This document shows, piece by piece, positions 58,772 to 64,000 of a stretch of 64,000 bases of DNA; within the stretch, counting starts at the first letter, position 1, and every line of letters begins with the position of its first letter. This DNA comes from Erythroxylum novogranatense (lineage: Eukaryota; Streptophyta; Magnoliopsida; Malpighiales; Erythroxylaceae). The notes under the pieces are model-generated. The model was not told the DNA's origin, did no database searches, and saw only the letters and a list, made by a program, of their open reading frames with translations. Location of the stretch: positions 64,045,824 to 64,109,823 of the forward strand of contig CM057232.1 of NCBI GenBank assembly GCA_029891385.1, given 5' to 3'. The translations under genes were made by a program, and so were the position numbers.

Positions 58772-59500
58772 ATGAATCCACTCACCCCGCTTCTTGACTA
58801 ATAACAAATTGGAAAATGGAGACAAGTTTAATGAATGGAGACTTAACCTTGACATTGTTCTTCAATATGAACGTATTTCATGGGTGTTAACGAAAATGAG
58901 CCTACACCTCTAAGTGGAGATGCAACTCCCGAGCAAGTCCGACAACACGTTGGCGAAGTATCGTGACAAGACTACTAAGTGTTATATTAAAGCTTCATCG
59001 TGCATGTTGCAAAACCAAATTGCTTGTATGAAAACTGCTAGTCAATGGTCCATCACCTACATGAGATGTTTGGTGTGAGGACTAGGTCTGCAAGAGTGAA
59101 AGCTATCCAAACCTTTCATAATCTCGATGAAACTGGTGAACCGGTGCGGGATTACATGATGAAGGTAATCTCTGCGGTCACCGAGGTGAGATGCTTGGGG
59201 AATATGGATGCGGACACGCAGATGATTATGATCATCAATAGCTTAAACTCTTCTTTTCAGCAGTTTAAGTTGGACTATGAGCTCAACAAAGAAGGATTAC
59301 ACCTGAGTGAGTTGATGAATACCCTCCAGAGCACGGAGGAAATATTGAATATTAAGGCTCATGGGCGAGGTTAATGTAGCTTCTTCTTCTAAGCCCAAGG
59401 GTAAGGGCAAGGAAAAGAAGAAGGGTCCAATGAAAAAGAAGGCCCAAATAGGGGTCAAGGCCAAACCCATAAAAAAGAAGGCCAAAGAGAACATCAAAAG
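58772..59500 (+). pseudogene. Copia B gag
   Basis: ATG 58772 (MNPLTP-type start) with FNEW; frameshifts before 59040. 59045-59374 is open through FGVRTRSARVKAIQTFHNLD, GEPVRDYMMKVISAVTEVRC and QFKLDYELNKEGLHLSELMN, the best-preserved capsid segment of the family here. A second shift leads into the lysine-rich linker (59361-59500). Confidence 0.88.
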
Positions 59501-61160
59501 AAAGTGTTTCCACTATGATGAGATGGGCCACTGGAAAAGAAACTATCCAGTCTACCTAGAGTCCCTCAAAAGCAAACAAGGTATGGGCTTCTTAAGTTTG
59601 TTAGGAACTAGAAATGTGGCAGATTTATCTACTTCTTGGATATTAGATTCAGGAGCCACTAACCATGTTTGTAATTCTTTGCAGGGGTTCCAGCAAAGGA
59701 AAAGACTTCCTAAAGGCCAGTTTCAAGTTAAGAGAGCAGATGGTTCCTATGTTTCAGCAGAATCAGTGGGAGTAGTTATCTTGGACTTTCCTAGTGGTCA
59801 TAGGTTATATTTGGAAGATGTTTATTACATGCCAATGATTGTAAGGAACATGATTTCATTTTTGTCTAATAAAATCTGCTATTCCTTATATTTTGAAAAG
59901 GTTGTTTCAATATATGAGAATAAGGATTTTATTTGTGAAGCGATAATTAAACAGGATTGTTTTTATAGAACCTATGAAAGGCTCACTAAACACCACGAAT
60001 TGATAAAACCAAGACAATCCAATATCTCTAGCATTAATTCAAAGTATCTGTGGCATCTAAGGATGGGTCATATCAATCGAAAAAGACTTGACAAAGCTAG
60101 TAAAGGATGGGATCCTTATGGGCTTGGATAGTGATTCATTACCCACCTGTGAATCTTATATTGAAGGAAAAATGACAAAAGCCTCATTTCCTTCTAAAGG
60201 AAACAGATTTGAATCGACATTGGACATGGTACATACTGATGTGTGTGGGCCCATGAATGTACAAGCTAGAGGAGGTTATGAATATTTCATAACTTTTATA
60301 GATGATTACTTAAGACATGGCTATTTGTATTTGATGCATAAAAAGAGTGAATCTTTTGAAAAGTTCAAAGAATTCAAAGTTGAAGCTGAGAAGCAACTTG
60401 GCAAGCCATTAAAACGACTTCGATCGGATCGAGGTGGTGAGTATTTATCTGGAGAGTTCCAGAATATTTAATTGACAATGGAATTGTTTCAATTTGTCGA
60501 CTCCTCGTACACCTCAATGAATGGTGTAGCGAGAGCGTAAATAGAACTCTATTAGAAATGGTAAGATCAATGATGTCCTATGCTAGCCTTCCAGAATCGT
60601 TCGGGATATGCCATACAAATGACAACATATCTTCTTAACTTTGCTCCATCCAAATCGGTGTCTAAAACACCTAGGAGTTGTGGATCGCCGAGTGCCTTCA
60701 TTGAGGCACTTGAGGACTTGGGGCTGTCCAGCCCATGTTCTAAAGCCTGAATCCACAAAGATGGAACCAAGGTCAGAAGTATGTTTGTTTGTAGGATATC
60801 CTACGAGAACTCGAGGGTACTATTTTTACAGTCCTCATGATAGGAAGGTATTTGTGTCGACAAATGCAAACTTCTTAGAGGAAGAGTTTGTGAGAAATCA
60901 CAAAGGAAGAAGTGAAGTAGTACTAAAGGAGTTAGCAATTTCATCCAAACCAAGAGTTGTTTTGGATATGACAGAACAAGATGTCGAAATGGATTCAAGA
61001 GTTGAATCAGAAGTGCAACCTGAACATCAAGATGTGCCTAGACGTAGTGGGAGGATTGTGAGACAACCAGATAGGTATCTGGGTTTAGGAGAAGGCTTAA
61101 TTGCCATCTCAGACCAAGAAGAAATAGATCCCGTTACGTATACATAGGCTATTAATAATT
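59501..61160 (+). pseudogene. Copia B knuckle, protease and integrase
   Basis: One 256-codon frame (59361-60131) runs from the knuckle C-F-H-Y-D-E-M-G-H-W-K-R-N-Y (second and fourth Cys both Tyr) through protease WILDSGATNHVC to YLWHLRMGHINRKRL. Integrase in the next frame (60088-60471): HTDVCGPM (first Asp), ITFIDDYLRHGYLYLMHKKS and LRSDRGGEYLSG (second Asp). The Glu block near 60520 is shifted out of frame. The C-terminus is open at 60641-61147. Confidence 0.9.
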
Positions 61161-61541
61161 TTGATGCAGGAAAATGTCTCAAGGCAATAGAATCGGAAAT
61201 AGATTCTATGTATACTAATGAAATGCAGGTCCTTGTAGATCTACCACCGTGTCTAAAACCATAGGGTGTAAATGGATCTACAAAAGGAAAAGGGATCGGA
61301 TGGAAAGGTAGAGACCTTTAAAGCTAGATTGGTAGCTAAAGGCTATACTCAAAAGGAGGGTATAGACTATGAGGAGACTTTTTCTCCGGTTGCCATGCTT
61401 AAGTCCATCAGGATTCTTTTGGCCATAGCAGCCTATTTCGATTATGAAATATGAAAAATGGATGTCAAGACCGCATTTCTGAATGGAGATCTTGAGGAGA
61501 CCATTTATATGGCCCAACCAGAAGGATTCATTGAGCTAGGT
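61161..61541 (+). pseudogene. Copia B reverse transcriptase, cut by Gypsy-4
   Basis: Fragments [40 protein letters not shown], a TGA in place of Trp (before K-M-D-V-K), then [19 protein letters not shown]. Ends after the codons for E-L-G at 61541. The active site and RNase H are not in the window. Confidence 0.9.
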
Positions 61542-61853
61542 TGTTAGCCCCAAAATTTTTTTTAAAGATTAAGCATGATTAGATTAAATTGATTTAGTTA
61601 GATTAGCATTAATTAAGGTGTCATTAATTAATTTGTGGTAGCATTAAAATGTTAGGTGGTGAGTTAATGAAATTAAATGTGTTAGGTTAAGTGTATTAAT
61701 GGTCAAATGGGCTTTGGGCCTAAAGAGGAAATGGGAAAAGAAAGAGGAAATGAAGTGGACTTAAGTGAGTTAGGTTGTAAAGTAAGAAGAAGAGGAAATG
61801 AGTTAGGCAAATGGGCCTTAGGGCTTGATGGGCTTAAGTGACTTAAGTAGAAG

Positions 61854-61864
61854 TATAAAAGGGG
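61854..61864 (+). promoter_or_regulatory. TATA box of Gypsy-4 LTR
   Basis: TATAAAAGGGG 312 bases from the LTR start, followed by G/A-rich sequence. Strong match to a plant TATA box; places the likely transcript start near 61890, so most of the LTR would be in the transcript leader. Confidence 0.6.
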
Positions 61865-62999
61865 AAGAATTAAATAAGTTGTAGGGAAATAAGAGAGAAG
61901 TTACGAAATTAAAGGGAGAGAGGGAGAGAGTTTCGTGCAAATGGGGAGAAGAGGAGAAAAAGAGAAGAAGCTTGGCTAGGGTTTGATTTTCCAAGAGATT
62001 CAAGAGGTTTTTGAAGAAAGTTCAAGAAGAAAAAGTGTGGAGGAGAGTCTAAGCTTCACTTTGAACCAAGAAATCACTTGATTAAGTAGAGATTCAAGGT
62101 AAGCCATGAGTTTAAAGTTTAGTTTTTACTTGGGTTTTGAGTTAGGAAGACTAAGAATGGAATGAGTTTAGTGATTCTTAAGTCAATTGCATGAAAGTAG
62201 TTATGTGGATTTTCAATTGAAGCTATTGTTGAAATGGGTTTTATTTCTCTTGAAATAGAGCAAGAGAGAGGAGAGGAGCAAGAGGAGGAGCTTCATTTAG
62301 CAAGGATTTAGCAAGTATAAGGTGGGTTTCATTTTTATCTTTATGCTAGTAAGTGATAAATGCTACCTTAATTAAAGAAATTATGTTCTTTCAAATTACT
62401 TTGTGATGATTTGATTGAGTATAATAGATGTATGAATGCCATTATATGAGAACTTGACGAGATATGACATTTCTTGACATTGCTTGATAAAGTCATGAAT
62501 TGAATGAGCATGAATATTAGTGAGTTTATGACATTTGAGCTAAGCATGAAAAGCATTTTCGAGAGAATTAGCTAATTGGATTGCATGAAAATCCATTTTC
62601 AGAAAATCAGCTAGTGGACAAGAAAAGTCCAGTTTTATGCATGAAATTCAGTGTTATGTGGGTTAGTTAAGTCCACCAAGAAAGTCACGTGCACGTTGAC
62701 CAAGATAGCCTTCGCCTGCCGCCTGATTGTGGCATAGGATGTTCCTTTTTGGACTCCTCAGTATATGACTACACTTGTGTAGTTCATCAGTAACCCGTGG
62801 ACTTTTTCAACCATCAGCTATGTGTTTACGTGTTAGCATATGTTTGTAAGAATGATGAATGCATGAATCATGAAATTATGCTTTTAGCTTGATGAATTCA
62901 CGAAATGCAAGTTGTATGATTTGTTGATGAGAATATTGCCAACAGTATGAGTAATGAATAGATTCAGCTTAGTAGTATAAATATAAACGTGTTACCCTC

Positions 63000-63011
63000 G
63001 AGCGAAAGCTC
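63000..63011 (+). promoter_or_regulatory. Conserved LTR hairpin, Gypsy-4
   Basis: GAGC-GAAA-GCTC followed by ACCCCC and, after 20-odd bases, ATCTCCAGGTGAAGAG, which resembles a 5' splice site (CAG/GTGAAG). Confidence 0.5.
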
Positions 63012-63637
63012 ACCCCCACCTTCCCGTCCCATCTCCAGGTGAAGAGCGTGATCTCGAGGAATGAGCATAAAAGGCATACTCCAAGATTATGTTTTTGATG
63101 TATTTCAAGTCAATTGTTGTAAACGATGCTTTAGATGCATTTTAAGAAAACAGTAGCATTTTGGAAGTGTATTTTGAACCAAGTTGTAAAAGGGCTTGAA
63201 ATGCCCACTAAAGCATTGTAAGCTACTTGTTTTGAATGTGAATGAGATGCATGAATTACGATTTATTATGATCTCTCAAAACCATTTATTATCATGTTTA
63301 AGCATAGTATCCAAAGTTGCATGAAATGGCTTTGGAATCCAAGTGGGTAGAAATGCATGTTTAGTTCAAGTGAAGACATATATAGAGTTGTGATTGATGA
63401 GTGTTATGTAGAAGTAAGAATGTGATTGGGTTATGGTTAATAAGTTTTGCATGAGTGATTGTACAAGATCATTATGGTTTGGGTTTGAATAGAATGCTAG
63501 GAGTGTGTTGTTGCCATTGAAAATCCATTGGGATAATTAGGTTGTTATGTGTTGTGGAATATGGAGGATTTAAGTTTTTATGTAGGTACTTGGATTGAAG
63601 AGGGTTTAGAGAGTGAAATGTGGTTGTTGGCATAAAG

Positions 63638-63913
63638 TTACACAGCCTGTGTGAATTTTCACACAGACTGTGTAATTTTCTGGTGTAGGAGGCGTAGTTG
63701 GCAGTGGGTTACACAGCTTGTGTGAATTTTCACACAGACTCTGTAAATTTCTGGTGCAGGGAGACGACAGTGGCAGTGGGTTACACAGCCTATGTGAATT
63801 TTCACACAGACTGTGTAAATCCATGGTGCAGGGAGACGCAGTAGCAGAAAATTACACAGCCTGTGTGAATTTTCACACAGACTGTGTGATTTTCTCACGG
63901 TCCATGTAACCCG
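63638..63913 (+). repeat. 71 bp palindromic minisatellite, about 3.9 copies
   Basis: Copies start at 63638, 63709, 63781 and 63852. Each has an 18 bp near-palindrome TGTGTGAATTTTCACACA (8 bp arms) or a one-base variant, inside TTACACAGCC...GACTGTGTAA. Opposing open frames here are created by the palindromes. Confidence 0.93.
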
Positions 63914-63942
63914 ATAATGACAGAATTTCGAATTTTGGTCTT

Positions 63943-64000
63943 CACGAAAGTTGTAGCCCTAGATGTCTATTTTCTAACCGTCAAGAACGAAGTCATTCCA
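63943..64000 (+). repeat. Bidirectional LTR module (AO), Gypsy-4
   Basis: CTTCACGAAAGTTGTAGCCC, then TTTTCTAACCGTCAAGAACG and AAGTCATTCCA to the window end. Its reverse complement lines up with the SO modules of LTR A and Gypsy-1/2. Confidence 0.6.

Larger units (their letters stand above)
46405..61541 (+). mobile_element. Ty1/copia element B, interrupted by Gypsy-3 and cut by Gypsy-4
   Basis: Own sequence is 46405-48371 plus 57924-61541. 5' LTR, degenerate primer site, leader, gag, protease, integrase and the first half of RT are present. Gypsy-3 inserted in the leader at GATCA. The copy ends in RT at the LTR start of Gypsy-4 (61542). It lies in a Gypsy-family LTR scrap. Same family as copia A. 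Confidence 0.93.
61542..64000 (+). mobile_element. Gypsy-4: 5' part of a Ty3-type LTR, runs off the window
   Basis: Begins TGTTAGCCCC inside copia B RT; the start resembles Gypsy-1 and Gypsy-3 (TGTTAGACC). More than 2.4 kb, not finished at 64000. Contents: TATA box (61854), G/A-rich part to 62320, C-rich insert at 62680-62815, hairpin (63000), palindromic minisatellite (63638-63913) and an AO module (63943 on). TAGGT precedes it as possible target duplication. No protein frame. Confidence 0.85.

Noticed and set aside
63638..63913. Repeat-spacer array look-alike
   Set aside because: The whole 71 bp unit repeats, so there are no variable spacers; it is an LTR minisatellite.

Overview
The window is a gene-free, AT-rich block of plant nuclear heterochromatin, most likely from a eudicot. 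It consists almost entirely of long terminal repeat (LTR) retrotransposons nested in one another. Supporting signs are initiator-Met-tRNA primer sites (TGGTATCAGAGC), a Tekay/Del-type Ty3 chromovirus polyprotein with a chromodomain, Ty1/copia polyproteins in PR-IN-RT-RH order, an L1-like LINE and a CA microsatellite. I found no host gene, rRNA, tRNA or CRISPR array, and the species cannot be fixed from the sequence. All coding units are broken by stops, frameshifts or insertions. Layout, left to right: 1-8711, a plus-strand Ty3-type element (A) with 2.9 kb LTRs and a non-coding 3.7 kb interior; 8712-11574, part of a related LTR (B) with a six-copy 46 bp tandem array; 11575-15175, a decayed LINE; 15176-17248, unassigned AT-rich sequence; 17249-23057, copia C (minus), cut at its 5' side; 23058-23605, unassigned sequence plus the end of another minus-strand LTR; 23606-27630, Gypsy-1 (minus), fused at 27630/27631 to the LTR of Gypsy-2; 27631-46010, Gypsy-2 (minus), split by a complete copia A (32329-41850, plus, target duplication CTCCA); 46011-46404, a further LTR scrap of the Gypsy-1/2 family; 46405-61541, copia B (plus), split by a complete short-interior element, Gypsy-3 (48372-57918, target duplication GATCA); 61542-64000, the start of a fourth Ty3-type LTR, Gypsy-4, which cuts copia B. 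Relative order of events: Gypsy-2 is older than copia A; the LTR scrap is older than copia B; copia B is older than Gypsy-3 and Gypsy-4. Gypsy-3 has 4.39 kb LTRs around only 768 bp of interior with no gag or pol. It keeps the primer site, polypurine tract and perfect target duplications, so it must have moved using proteins made elsewhere. The most interesting structure lies inside the LTRs. First, an 80-90 bp degenerate module occurs in both orientations in all five Ty3-type LTR families here. Second, a small hairpin followed by CACCC recurs in all five, with a compensatory base change between families. Third, several families carry CpG-rich or AT-rich palindromic minisatellites. I know of no named description of the first two. 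They are the best candidates for something undescribed, but they are sequence observations with no function shown. There is no sign of a defence, toxin or metabolic gene system.
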